Source: an uncultured Prevotella sp. (lineage in GTDB: Bacteria > Bacteroidota > Bacteroidia > Bacteroidales > Bacteroidaceae). From it: 13,473 nt of DNA. Where the stretch lies: positions 1-13,473 of the forward strand of contig CALZDK010000029.1 of NCBI GenBank assembly GCA_945637645.1. Reading direction: 5' to 3'. The notes beneath the pieces are model-generated. The model ran no database searches, was not told the origin of the DNA, and saw only the letters and a list, made by a program, of their open reading frames with translations. The position numbers and the translations under genes were made by a program. Positions 1-7,306 of the stretch are shown here, one piece after another; position 1 is the first letter of the stretch, and every line of letters begins with the position of its first letter.

Positions 1-66
1 AAGTATCTAAACATACTTTGCCATTTATCTTTAGATACTTTGCCATTTATGTCAACATACTTTTTT
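1..66. repeat. 22-bp direct repeats with an overlapping 11-bp inverted repeat
   Basis: The 16-mer ATACTTTGCCATTTAT occurs at 13-28 and 35-50, and its first seven bases recur at 57-63, so the period is exactly 22 bp. Superimposed on this, AAGTATCTAAA (1-11) is the perfect reverse complement of TTTAGATACTT (30-40). The array is cut by the left edge of the window, so its full copy number is unknown. It lies immediately upstream of the broken oxyR remnant and may mark the breakpoint. Its function is not known. Iteron-like or transposon-end repeats are possible but unsupported by anything else here. Confidence 0.8.
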
Positions 67-88
67 GAGGGTGTTTAGGCTCACGGGG

Positions 89-338
89 CATGTGGACAGT
101 ATGACCCTATGACCCAGGACAAGGCATTACTTTCATTCCCGAACTTGCCCTCGACCAACTGTCTGCCGACCAGAAGCGGCTCGTCCGCCCATTTGCCATC
201 CCTATCCCAACGCGCGAGGTGGTTATGCTCACCACCACCTTCGTTAGGCAGGGAATGGAGCAAATGATGATCGACGAGATACGCCATAGCGTTCCCGAAC
301 GTATGTTGAGGATGAACAACACTGAACAGAGAGTATAG
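89..338 (+). pseudogene. oxyR: oxyR 3' remnant (LysR-type peroxide sensor), broken
   Basis: The plus-strand frame from 108 to the TAG at 336-338 encodes about 76 residues that read as the C-terminal end of a Bacteroidetes OxyR. It begins YDPGQGITFIPELALDQLS, continues through RPFAIPIPTREVVML, and ends SVPERMLRMNNTEQRV. OxyR is a cytoplasmic LysR-family regulator that senses peroxide through a cysteine pair; the DNA-binding domain and that cysteine region are absent here. The frame is closed by TGA at 102-104. Positions 100-115 are two tandem copies of TATGACCC; removing those 16 bases joins CAT-GTG-GAC (89-97) in frame to GGA-CAA-GGC, giving HVDRGQGITF, which suits the family. I infer a decayed gene, although a second, upstream-truncated copy or an assembly fault is possible. 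It converges on the adaptor gene, with 44 bp between the stops. Confidence 0.72.
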
Positions 339-382
339 TGGAGCAAAGCCCTTCACTCAACTTGTCAGCTGAATATAACTCG

Positions 383-1282
383 TCAAATGTTCTTGCGACC
401 CGCAATTTTCGCCCTAACATACATTCCTGGGCGGAATTGCGGATTTGTTTCTGACACCTTCGCATAAACCTTTATGCTATAGTCTTTCTTGTCCACTGCC
501 TGGTCTATGGAGACAATAGTAGCAGCGAAAGTTGATTTGCCCAAGCCATTGACACGGAACTGCAGCTTGTCGCCAACCTTCATCAGGGCAATGTCTTTCT
601 CATAGACAGTAAGCTCAAGCATTGGGTTTGACTTGTTTACCACATCGCAAATGGGCATACCCGCTTCCACATACTTGCCAAGATTTACGGAAAGATTGCC
701 AACAAAGCCTCCAATAGGAGCCACTACGGGCAGATAAGGCCTTATGCCGTTGGTACAAACCGACGATGGACTTATGCCAAGGGCCTTGAGTCGTGTGGCA
801 GCTGCTTCGGTGCGGCTTTTCATGGATAGATAGTCGGCACGGCTCTCCTCCACACGTTTCTGCGAGGTTGCCTCGCCTTGCCCGAGCGTTTTCTGCCTCA
901 AGTATTCCTTCTCAAGATACTCCAGCTGTGCCTTGCTCTCAAGATAGGTCTGCTGAAGTTCTATGAACTCAGGATTGTCCAACGTGGCTATGACCTGCCC
1001 GCGTGCCACAGCCTTTCCAGACATTACGTTGAGGCTGTGTATGCGTCCGCCAATAGTTAGCGACACGGTGGCAAAACGATTGGGAGCCACGCTAATCAAT
1101 CCATTGAACGTAGGGCTGTTTGCAACGTTGGTGGCACTTGTCACGGCATCTACTTCAGTCTTCACTGTATCTGCTGCAACACTGTCGGCCTTCTCTTCCA
1201 TTTCTGCCATAGAAGGCTCGTTTTTTCCTCCGCACGACATCATTACCAATGCCGTAGCGAACAATAAGGTCGTCTTTCTCAT
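383..1282 (-). CDS. Heavy-metal RND efflux adaptor lipoprotein (CzcB-like), short at C terminus
   Basis: This is a periplasmic membrane-fusion protein of a tripartite metal efflux pump, 299 residues from the chosen start. The start at 1282 gives a classic lipoprotein signal (MRKTTLLFATALVMMSC, lipid-accepting Cys17) and overlaps the czcA stop as ATGA; the open frame runs further upstream but only inside czcA. A half-lipoyl segment is visible near 77-103 (GGRIHSLNVMSGKAVARGQ). An alpha-hairpin rich in Glu, Lys and Gln (about 105-165) and the second lipoyl half (PVVAPIGGFVGNLSVNLGKYV) follow. A beta-barrel ending at RPGMYVRAKI comes last. The frame stops just after that point, whereas family members I know continue about 70 more residues into a membrane-proximal domain, so the product may be truncated. 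It is translationally coupled to and transcribed after the pump gene. Confidence 0.85.
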   Translation of the reverse strand: MRKTTLLFATALVMMSCGGKNEPSMAEMEEKADSVAADTVKTEVDAVTSATNVANSPTFNGLISVAPNRFATVSLTIGGRIHSLNVMSGKAVARGQVIATLDNPEFIELQQTYLESKAQLEYLEKEYLRQKTLGQGEATSQKRVEESRADYLSMKSRTEAAATRLKALGISPSSVCTNGIRPYLPVVAPIGGFVGNLSVNLGKYVEAGMPICDVVNKSNPMLELTVYEKDIALMKVGDKLQFRVNGLGKSTFAATIVSIDQAVDKKDYSIKVYAKVSETNPQFRPGMYVRAKIAGRKNI

Positions 1283-4200
1283 TTCTTTATTTTCCTTATT
1301 ATTGGGAACACGTTTACTATGCGATAGAATAAAGGTATGATGATAAGCGTCAGCACGGTGGACACTATCAATCCGCCAATCACTACTGTTGCAAGCGGAC
1401 GCTGTACCTCTGCTCCTGCCGACTGCGCCACTGCCATGGGCACAAAACCGAGCGAGGCAACCAAGCCAGTGAGGAATACAGGGCGTAGCAGGTGTCGGCA
1501 ACCGCGCACAACGATGTTTCGTGAGGTGAGCCTGTATTTACCCTCTTTGCCAAGTGCGTTGAAATGGTTTATCATCAGTATGCCGTTGAGTACCGCGACA
1601 CCAAAGAGGGCTATGAAGCCCACACCTGCCGAAATGCTGAAAGGCAAGCCGCGAAGCCAGAGTGCTGCGATGCCTCCTATTAGTGACAGTGGCACAGTAG
1701 TGAAGACCACAAACGAATAGGTAATGCTTTTGAATGCAAAAAAGAGAAGCAAAAGGATGAGCATCAAGGCTATCGGTATCACGATGAGCAACGTGTTGAT
1801 GGCGTTCTGAAGGTTCTCGAACTGTCCGCCATACTCAAAATAGTAGCCAGGTTTTAGCTTAATGTTCTTGTCGAGTGTCTGGCTAATGTTGTCAACCACC
1901 TTCTGAATGTCGGCTCCACGCACGTTGACTCCAATCACGATACGTCGCTTGGCTGCGTCGCGGTTAATCTGCAGCGGACCGTTCACCAATCCTATGGTAG
2001 CCACCTCGCTCACCGGCACTTGGAATCCCTCGCAGGTGCGCACGAAAAGGCGGTTGAGGTCAAGGTCGCGCACTATCTCGTCGTCGAGACGCACCACGAG
2101 ATCGAAGCGCCGTTCGTTCTCAAACACCACTCCCGCCGTCTCGCCGGCGTAGGCGGTGCGTATTATGGTATTGATGTCGTTGATGTTTATGCCATAGCGT
2201 GCAATCTTTGTACGGTCGTATTTCACCACGAGCTGCGGCAAACCCACTGCCTGCTCCACAATGACATCCGACGCTCCCGGCACCTTTTCTATAAATTTAG
2301 CGCACTCCTTTGCCTTGGCGTATAGCTCGTCCATGTCCTCTCCATATAGTTTTATGGCTATATCTGCCTTGGCACCGGTCATGAGTTCGTTGAATCGCAG
2401 CTGAATTGGTTGGCTGAAGTTAAACTCCGCTCCCTCTACCTTCTCCAAGGTCTTCTTCATCTTCTCCACCATCTCGGCGCGGCTGCCAGCAGAAGTCCAT
2501 TCCTTGAACGGCTTCATTACAATCATCACGTCGGCATCCTCCACCGACATGGGGTCGGTGGGTACTTCTGCCGTACCTATTTTTGCCACAACGTGTTTCA
2601 CCTCCGGGAACTGATCTTTCAGCACTCTCTCCGCCTTGTTGGATATCTCTATGCTCTTTGTCAACGAACTGCCCGCCGGCAATGTCATCTGCATGGCAAA
2701 GTCTCCTTCGTCGAGAGTAGGGATAAACTCTGCGCCCAGTCGGTTGAAGAGCATCAGCGAGGCTGCAAGCAGTGCAAATGCCGACAATATTGTGGAGGTA
2801 GTGTGGCGCAGGCAGAAGGCAAGAGACTTGTCGTACACTGCTGTGAGTCGAGCGAAGAACTTGTCGGCAAAGGTTGGCTTCAGTTCAATGTCACGTTTGA
2901 GGAACAGTGATGCCATCATTGGGACATAGGTGAGCGAGAGAATCAGTGCGCCAATGATGCAGAACACGAGAGTCTTCGCCATAGGAGTGAAATATTTTCC
3001 CTCTATTCCGCCAAGGGTTAGTATGGGGAAGAAGACAATGAGAATGATAAGCACTGCAAAGGAGGAACTCTTCACCACCTTTGCCGCTCCCTGTTCCACC
3101 TCGTCGTTCATCTGTTCTGCAGTGAGGCGCTTGCCACAAAGCCGTCGGGTGTAGATATGCGCAAGCACTCCCTCCACAATGACTATCGACCCGTCAACGA
3201 CTATACCGAAGTCTATGGCACCCAGACTCATGAGATTTGCCGAAACGCCGAAGACGCGCATCAGTATGAATCCGAAGAGCATTGCCAACGGAATTACCGA
3301 TGCCACAATGAGACTCGCCCTGAAATTGCCAAGAAAGAGCATCAGCACCACAAAGACTATCAGAGCTCCCTCAATAAGGTTTCTTACCACTGTACTTATG
3401 TTGCGGTTTACGAGTTCCGAACGGTTAAGGTAAGGCTCAATTGTCACACCTTCAGGCAGCATCTTCTGCACTTTCTCTATACGCTTCTCCAATTCTTTTG
3501 TCACCACATTGGCGTTGGCTCCCTTGAGCATCATGGCAATGCCGCCTACGCACTCGCCTTCGCCGTCCATGGTCATTGCGCCGAAACGTTTTGGCGCACC
3601 GAAATCCACCTTTCCTATGTCGCTGATGTGTACGGGCATACCGTTGCGGTTTGCCACCACAATCTTCTCAATGTCCTTCGTTTTGGAAATCATTCCCTCG
3701 GAACGTATATAGTACGCCCTGTCCTTCTTCTCAATATAACTTGCTCCCGTGTTCTGGTTGTTGTTGCTCAGTGCCTCGAACACGTCGGAGAGCGTTATCT
3801 GCAAGGCTGAAATCACCTCCGGGTCAATGGCTATCTCATATTGTTTCAGGTAGCCACCAAAACTGTTTATCTCCACTATGCCGGGAATGCCCGACAGTTG
3901 GCGACGCACAATCCAGTCCTGAATGGTGCGCAGTTCCATTGCGTCATAGTCTTTCTCGTGAGCCTTATCGACCTTCAGCACATACTGGTAAATCTCGCCC
4001 AGTCCCGTGGTGATTGGCATCATTTCCGGTATGCCCAACTCTTGCGGAATCTCGCTTGCCACAGTCTGTATCTGCTCGTTCACGAGCTGTCGTGCCTCAA
4101 GCGTAGGCACACTCTCTTTGAACACTATGGTGACAAGCGACAATCCGAATCGCGACACGGAACGTATTTCCGTGACGTTCATGATGTTGCTCATTGAGGT

Positions 4201-4410
4201 CTCCACGGGGATGGTTATGAGTTGCTCCACTTCCTGTGGGGCAAGCGTCGGCGACACTGTCACCACCTGCACCTGGTTGTTTGTAATGTCGGGCACTGCG
4301 TCTATAGGGAGAGTAAGCATCGCATAGAAGCCTCCCAAAAGAAGAAACAGCGAGGTCATTGCCACGAACAGTTTCTTGCGTACCGAGAATCTTACTATAG
4401 CGTCAATCAT
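1279..4410 (-). CDS. czcA: Heavy-metal RND efflux pump, CzcA type
   Basis: This is an inner-membrane proton-driven resistance-nodulation-division transporter of the heavy metal efflux subfamily, 1043 residues, the normal length for CzcA and CusA. The N terminus (MIDAIVRFSVRKKLF, a TM1 segment, then LPIDAVPDITNNQVQV) is typical. TM4 carries AIDFGIVVDGSIVIVEG, with Asp400, Asp406 and Glu413 lining up with the three proton-relay carboxylates known in CzcA (D402, D408, E415). This points to a Czc-like divalent-metal pump rather than a CusA-like Cu/Ag one, although the substrate is inferred. Twelve membrane segments and two large periplasmic loops are evident, the second beginning GAEFIPTLDEGDFAMQMTL. 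The stop overlaps the adaptor start by 4 nt. There is no Shine-Dalgarno site, and the start lies 2 bp from the inverted-repeat element. No outer-membrane channel gene is nearby. Confidence 0.93.
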   Translation of the reverse strand: MIDAIVRFSVRKKLFVAMTSLFLLLGGFYAMLTLPIDAVPDITNNQVQVVTVSPTLAPQEVEQLITIPVETSMSNIMNVTEIRSVSRFGLSLVTIVFKESVPTLEARQLVNEQIQTVASEIPQELGIPEMMPITTGLGEIYQYVLKVDKAHEKDYDAMELRTIQDWIVRRQLSGIPGIVEINSFGGYLKQYEIAIDPEVISALQITLSDVFEALSNNNQNTGASYIEKKDRAYYIRSEGMISKTKDIEKIVVANRNGMPVHISDIGKVDFGAPKRFGAMTMDGEGECVGGIAMMLKGANANVVTKELEKRIEKVQKMLPEGVTIEPYLNRSELVNRNISTVVRNLIEGALIVFVVLMLFLGNFRASLIVASVIPLAMLFGFILMRVFGVSANLMSLGAIDFGIVVDGSIVIVEGVLAHIYTRRLCGKRLTAEQMNDEVEQGAAKVVKSSSFAVLIILIVFFPILTLGGIEGKYFTPMAKTLVFCIIGALILSLTYVPMMASLFLKRDIELKPTFADKFFARLTAVYDKSLAFCLRHTTSTILSAFALLAASLMLFNRLGAEFIPTLDEGDFAMQMTLPAGSSLTKSIEISNKAERVLKDQFPEVKHVVAKIGTAEVPTDPMSVEDADVMIVMKPFKEWTSAGSRAEMVEKMKKTLEKVEGAEFNFSQPIQLRFNELMTGAKADIAIKLYGEDMDELYAKAKECAKFIEKVPGASDVIVEQAVGLPQLVVKYDRTKIARYGININDINTIIRTAYAGETAGVVFENERRFDLVVRLDDEIVRDLDLNRLFVRTCEGFQVPVSEVATIGLVNGPLQINRDAAKRRIVIGVNVRGADIQKVVDNISQTLDKNIKLKPGYYFEYGGQFENLQNAINTLLIVIPIALMLILLLLFFAFKSITYSFVVFTTVPLSLIGGIAALWLRGLPFSISAGVGFIALFGVAVLNGILMINHFNALGKEGKYRLTSRNIVVRGCRHLLRPVFLTGLVASLGFVPMAVAQSAGAEVQRPLATVVIGGLIVSTVLTLIIIPLFYRIVNVFPIIRKIKK

Positions 4411-4412
4411 AG

Positions 4413-4492
4413 GTTAGTAATTTAAGTTTCGGAAGTCTAATTGCGCCATGAACCAAAGGTCGCAATATTACTTCCGAAAGTTGAGTTAGTAA
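4413..4492. repeat. MITE-like inverted-repeat element with 8-bp flanking direct repeats
   Basis: GTTAGTAA occurs at 4413-4420 and again at 4485-4492. The 64 bp between them have imperfect inverted ends: TTTCGGAAGT (4427-4436) pairs perfectly with ACTTCCGAAA (4470-4479), and inside this ATTGCG pairs with CGCAAT plus a CC/GG step around a 10-nt loop. The arrangement of a target-like duplication outside and terminal inverted repeats inside resembles a very small non-autonomous element. Because it lies 2 bp from the czcA start, its transcript would form a long leader hairpin, so a regulatory role is an equally good reading. I cannot test copy number from this window. Confidence 0.65.
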
Positions 4493-4508
4493 CTATTTGT
4501 AGAGATTT

Positions 4509-4532
4509 AGGGCGGACACATTGGTCCGCCCT
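4509..4532 (-). terminator. Hairpin after adk, probable transcription terminator
   Basis: AGGGCGGAC (4509-4517) and GTCCGCCCT (4524-4532) form a perfect 9-bp GC-rich stem with a 6-nt loop. It lies 9 bp past the adk stop codon. The base run after the stem on the minus strand (AAATCTCTAC) is not a clear U-tract, so termination may be weak or assisted, and some read-through into czcA is possible. Confidence 0.6.
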
Positions 4533-4541
4533 TATGGTGAA

Positions 4542-5114
4542 TCAAATTCCATCCACTATTTTGCATACGTCGGCGAATATTTCCTCAAGCACACCGTAGC
4601 TCTTCACGTAGTGGTGAAGCCCCTCTGCCTTGTACCAGTCGATGAGGGGAGCGGTCTGGGAGTGATATACTGCAAGGCGCTTGTTGATTGTCTCCTCGTT
4701 GTCGTCGGAACGTCCCTGTTCCTTGCCACGGTTGAGAAGGCGTGACATGAGTATGTCCTCAGGAGCATAAAGCTCGATCATGGCAGCAATGGAATGACCA
4801 CGATCGGCGAGCATCTTCTTCAGAGCCTCAGCCTGCGGAATGGTGCGTGGGAAGCCATCGAAGATGACACCCTTGTGGTCCTTGCCAAAACTGTCATAGA
4901 CACTGGCAAGAATATCAATCATCAGCTCATCAGGAATGAGTTGACCTTTGTCGATGTAAGCCTTTGCTGTCTTGCCTAATTCTGTGTTGTTCTTAATCTC
5001 GTTGCGGAGCACATCGCCAGTAGAGATGTGGCCGAAACCGTACTTCTTAATCATCAGTTCGCTCTGTGTTCCCTTGCCGGAACCGGGAGCGCCGAAAATT
5101 ACGATATTCTTCAT
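4542..5114 (-). CDS. adk: Adenylate kinase, short type
   Basis: This enzyme catalyses ATP + AMP to 2 ADP in the cytoplasm and balances the adenylate pool. The 190-residue product opens with the P-loop GAPGSGKGTQ (residues 8-17), followed by the AMP-site segment GHISTGDVLRNEI and GVIFDGFPRTIPQAEAL. The region that forms a zinc-binding LID in long adenylate kinases is here only a short loop (LLNRGKEQGRSDDNEETI), as in the short bacterial form usual in Bacteroidetes. The start at 5114 gives MKNIVIFGAPG with the P-loop at the expected distance. It is 31 bp downstream of hpt on the same strand, so the two probably share a transcript. Identification is secure. Confidence 0.97.
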   Translation of the reverse strand: MKNIVIFGAPGSGKGTQSELMIKKYGFGHISTGDVLRNEIKNNTELGKTAKAYIDKGQLIPDELMIDILASVYDSFGKDHKGVIFDGFPRTIPQAEALKKMLADRGHSIAAMIELYAPEDILMSRLLNRGKEQGRSDDNEETINKRLAVYHSQTAPLIDWYKAEGLHHYVKSYGVLEEIFADVCKIVDGI

Positions 5115-5145
5115 TGTTATATTTAATTATAAATTAATTGTTGTT

Positions 5146-5679
5146 TCACTTTAACACATAAATGTCCTTCAATCCCCTCGCTTGCTGGTCGTAGTCGAGA
5201 CCATAGCCGAGAATAAAGTCGTTTGGTATGCTGAATGCAACATATTTTATGTCAAGGTCGGTCTTCAGGCAATCGGGTTTGAGAAGTAGTGTGCAGATGT
5301 TTACCGACTCAGGGTTGCGGGTGCCAATGCTCTCTATCATGCGTTTCATGGTGAGCCCGCTCTCAACAATGTCCTCCACAATTATTATCGTCCTGCCCGA
5401 AAGGTCTTCGTTAATGCCTATCACCTCCTTCACCTTTCCTGTCGATGTTGTTCCTTGATAGCTTGCCAGTTTCACAAACGAGATTTCACACGGGATGGTA
5501 ATCTCGCGCATCAGGTCGGCTGCAAAGACAAACGATCCGTTGAGCACTGCAAGCAACAGCGGATTTTTGCCTTCCATGTCCTTGCTTATCTGCTGTGCCA
5601 CAGCCTTTACTCTCTCCTTAATTTCTGCCTCGGAAATCATCGGAACGAACTCTTTATCCTTAATTTTTATCGATTTCAT
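5146..5679 (-). CDS. hpt: Hypoxanthine phosphoribosyltransferase
   Basis: This is a purine salvage enzyme transferring the phosphoribosyl group of PRPP to hypoxanthine or guanine in the cytoplasm; the 177 residues match the usual bacterial length. Visible family signatures are LLLAVLNGSFVFAADLMREI near residues 41-60, the flexible-loop SFVKLASYQGTTSTG (67-81) that closes over the active site, the PRPP-binding motif IIIVEDIVESGLTM (98-111), and IPNDFILGYGLDYDQQARGL near the C terminus, whose aspartate helps recognise the purine. Unusually, the position corresponding to the catalytic Asp of EDIIDTG (human Asp137) is Glu106, and the following Thr is Ser. It is the first gene of an hpt-adk pair, expressed from the divergent promoter region shared with nnr. 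Confidence 0.95.
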   Translation of the reverse strand: MKSIKIKDKEFVPMISEAEIKERVKAVAQQISKDMEGKNPLLLAVLNGSFVFAADLMREITIPCEISFVKLASYQGTTSTGKVKEVIGINEDLSGRTIIIVEDIVESGLTMKRMIESIGTRNPESVNICTLLLKPDCLKTDLDIKYVAFSIPNDFILGYGLDYDQQARGLKDIYVLK

Positions 5680-5703
5680 ACTGCTATTTCATAAAATTTG
5701 GGG

Positions 5704-5711
5704 CAAAATTA
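5704..5711 (-). promoter_or_regulatory. Bacteroidetes-type -7 box for hpt-adk
   Basis: Read on the minus strand this is TAATTTTG, matching the Bacteroidetes primary-sigma -7 consensus TAnnTTTG. It ends 24 bp before the hpt start codon at 5679, allowing a leader of roughly 15-20 nt. A TTGC at 5733-5736, read on the minus strand, lies about 21 bp upstream and could serve as an imperfect -33 element (consensus TTTG). The assignment is by motif and position only. Confidence 0.55.
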
Positions 5712-5746
5712 CTAAAAATCTGCCAAAGTATTGCAACGTTTAGCAT

Positions 5747-5754
5747 TAATTTTG
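5747..5754 (+). promoter_or_regulatory. Bacteroidetes-type -7 box for nnr
   Basis: TAATTTTG on the plus strand is identical to the opposing hpt box and matches TAnnTTTG. Only 13 bp separate it from the ATG of nnr at 5768, so the transcript would have a very short leader or be nearly leaderless. I see no convincing TTTG 19-21 bp upstream, so the -33 element is weak or absent. Confidence 0.5.
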
Positions 5755-5767
5755 TATTTTTGCACGT

Positions 5768-7294
5768 ATGAAAATATTCACAAGCGCTCAAATACACGAG
5801 CTGGACAAATATACAATAGAACATGAGCCGATAAAATCCATCGACCTCATGGAGCGTGCGGCAGGGAAATTAACTGCCGCAATAACAAGAATTTTGGAAG
5901 GTGGCACCAAGGTTGTGGTCTTCGCCGGACCAGGCAACAATGGTGGCGACGCACTCGCCGTGGCACGAATGTTGGCAACAGCAGGACACGAAGTCTCCGC
6001 GTGGCTCTTCAACACCACCGGACGACTGTCTCCCGACTGTAAGCTGAACCGCGACCGGCTTAAGGACGTGAAGAAGATGAAATCGTTTGTCATGGTCACT
6101 GACGAGTTCGACCCTCCAGTGCTCGATGCCTCCACCCTTGTGGTGGACGGTCTCTTTGGCTCTGGTCTGAACAAACCGCTGACAGGCGGATTCGCCTCAC
6201 TGGTGAAATACATCAACGCCTCGCAAGCCAAGGTGGTGAGTATTGACATCCCGTCGGGACTCATGACCGAGAGCAACGAGTATAACGTTAAGGCGAACAT
6301 CATTCGAGCCAACATCACCCTAACGCTTCAACAGCCCAAACTGTCGTTCCTATTCCCCGAGAACCAGCAGTACATCGGCAAGGTGGAGGTACTCGACATC
6401 GGCATCAGCCCTGAAGGCATTGCAGCCACCGACGCCCAATACACCATAATGGAGAAGGAGGACATCGCCTGCCGAATAATCAGCCGCAACCCGTTTGCCC
6501 ACAAGGGAACGATGGGACACGCGCTCTTAATTGCCGGAAGTCGTGGTATGGCAGGAGCTGCCATGCTTGCCACCAAGGCATGCCTGAGGTCGGGAGTGGG
6601 AAAGGTGACAGTTCATACTCCAGGAGCTAACGTGCTACCGTTGCAGATTGGAGTGCCGGAGGCAATACTGCACATCGACGGCAACGACAACATAATGACC
6701 GAGGCTGTGGGCACTGAAGGCTTTCAGGCTGTGGGCATTGGACCAGGACTTGGAACCGACGAGATGACAGCTATTACACTCATCGGACAGTTGCGTCGGA
6801 CGCAGTGCCCAATGGTTATTGATGCCGACGCCTTAAATATCCTCGCCTCCCACAAGGCATGGATGCAGCAACTGCCTGCAGGTACCATACTCACGCCCCA
6901 TTTGGGAGAGTTCGAGCGTCTTGAGGGTTCGTTCACCGACACCTACGAGCGCCTCTCCAAGGCAATGTTGCTTGCCGAGCGCCTTCATGCCTACATCGTG
7001 CTCAAGGGTCACAACACGGCAATAATCACTCCCGGCGGACGCATAGTTTTCTGTCCTACGGGCAATGCCGGCATGGCGACGGCAGGAAGCGGCGACGTGC
7101 TAACAGGCATACTCACTGCCCTACTCGCCCGAGGCTACCGACATCTCGACGCCTGCATGGTGGGAACATATCTTCATGGTCTTGCCGGCGACATCGCAGC
7201 CGAGGAGTTAGGCATGGAGAGCCTTGTGGCAAGCGACATTATCCGCTGTCTGCCAAAGGCGTTTTCACTTCTCGCCTCTCAAAAAAAAATATAA
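5768..7294 (+). CDS. nnr: Bifunctional NAD(P)H-hydrate epimerase / ADP-dependent dehydratase
   Basis: This is a repair enzyme for hydrated NADH and NADPH: the N-terminal domain epimerises S- and R-NAD(P)HX and the C-terminal kinase-like domain dehydrates the S form using ADP. The 508 residues fit the fused bacterial form. In the epimerase half (about 1-215) VVFAGPGNNGGDALAVARML (50-69) is the hallmark, followed by VSIDIPSGL. The dehydratase half starts near 240 with HKGTMGHALLIAGSRGMAGA. It continues with GIGPGLGTD, VIDADALNIL, LTPHLGEFERL and VLKGHNTAII, and ends with NAGMATAGSGDVLTGILTAL, where Asp443 is the expected catalytic aspartate. It is first in a plus-strand series and is followed after 12 bp by the DUF4831 gene. 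A link to the redox genes downstream is possible, but the gene is a common housekeeping one. Confidence 0.96.
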   Translation: MKIFTSAQIHELDKYTIEHEPIKSIDLMERAAGKLTAAITRILEGGTKVVVFAGPGNNGGDALAVARMLATAGHEVSAWLFNTTGRLSPDCKLNRDRLKDVKKMKSFVMVTDEFDPPVLDASTLVVDGLFGSGLNKPLTGGFASLVKYINASQAKVVSIDIPSGLMTESNEYNVKANIIRANITLTLQQPKLSFLFPENQQYIGKVEVLDIGISPEGIAATDAQYTIMEKEDIACRIISRNPFAHKGTMGHALLIAGSRGMAGAAMLATKACLRSGVGKVTVHTPGANVLPLQIGVPEAILHIDGNDNIMTEAVGTEGFQAVGIGPGLGTDEMTAITLIGQLRRTQCPMVIDADALNILASHKAWMQQLPAGTILTPHLGEFERLEGSFTDTYERLSKAMLLAERLHAYIVLKGHNTAIITPGGRIVFCPTGNAGMATAGSGDVLTGILTALLARGYRHLDACMVGTYLHGLAGDIAAEELGMESLVASDIIRCLPKAFSLLASQKKI

Positions 7295-7306
7295 CTATGT
7301 AAATAT

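Noticed and set aside
1283..1501. 73-residue N-terminal extension of the adaptor gene
   Set aside because: It lies inside the czcA coding sequence in another frame, and starting at 1282 gives a clean lipoprotein signal and an ATGA overlap.
3157..3810. Plus-strand open frame of 217 codons inside czcA
   Set aside because: His- and Tyr-rich composition is typical of an antisense shadow, and the minus strand holds an intact, conserved pump domain here.
5788..6318. Minus-strand open frame of 176 codons inside nnr
   Set aside because: It is antisense to the strongly conserved epimerase domain and has a low-complexity Ser/Thr/Ala composition.
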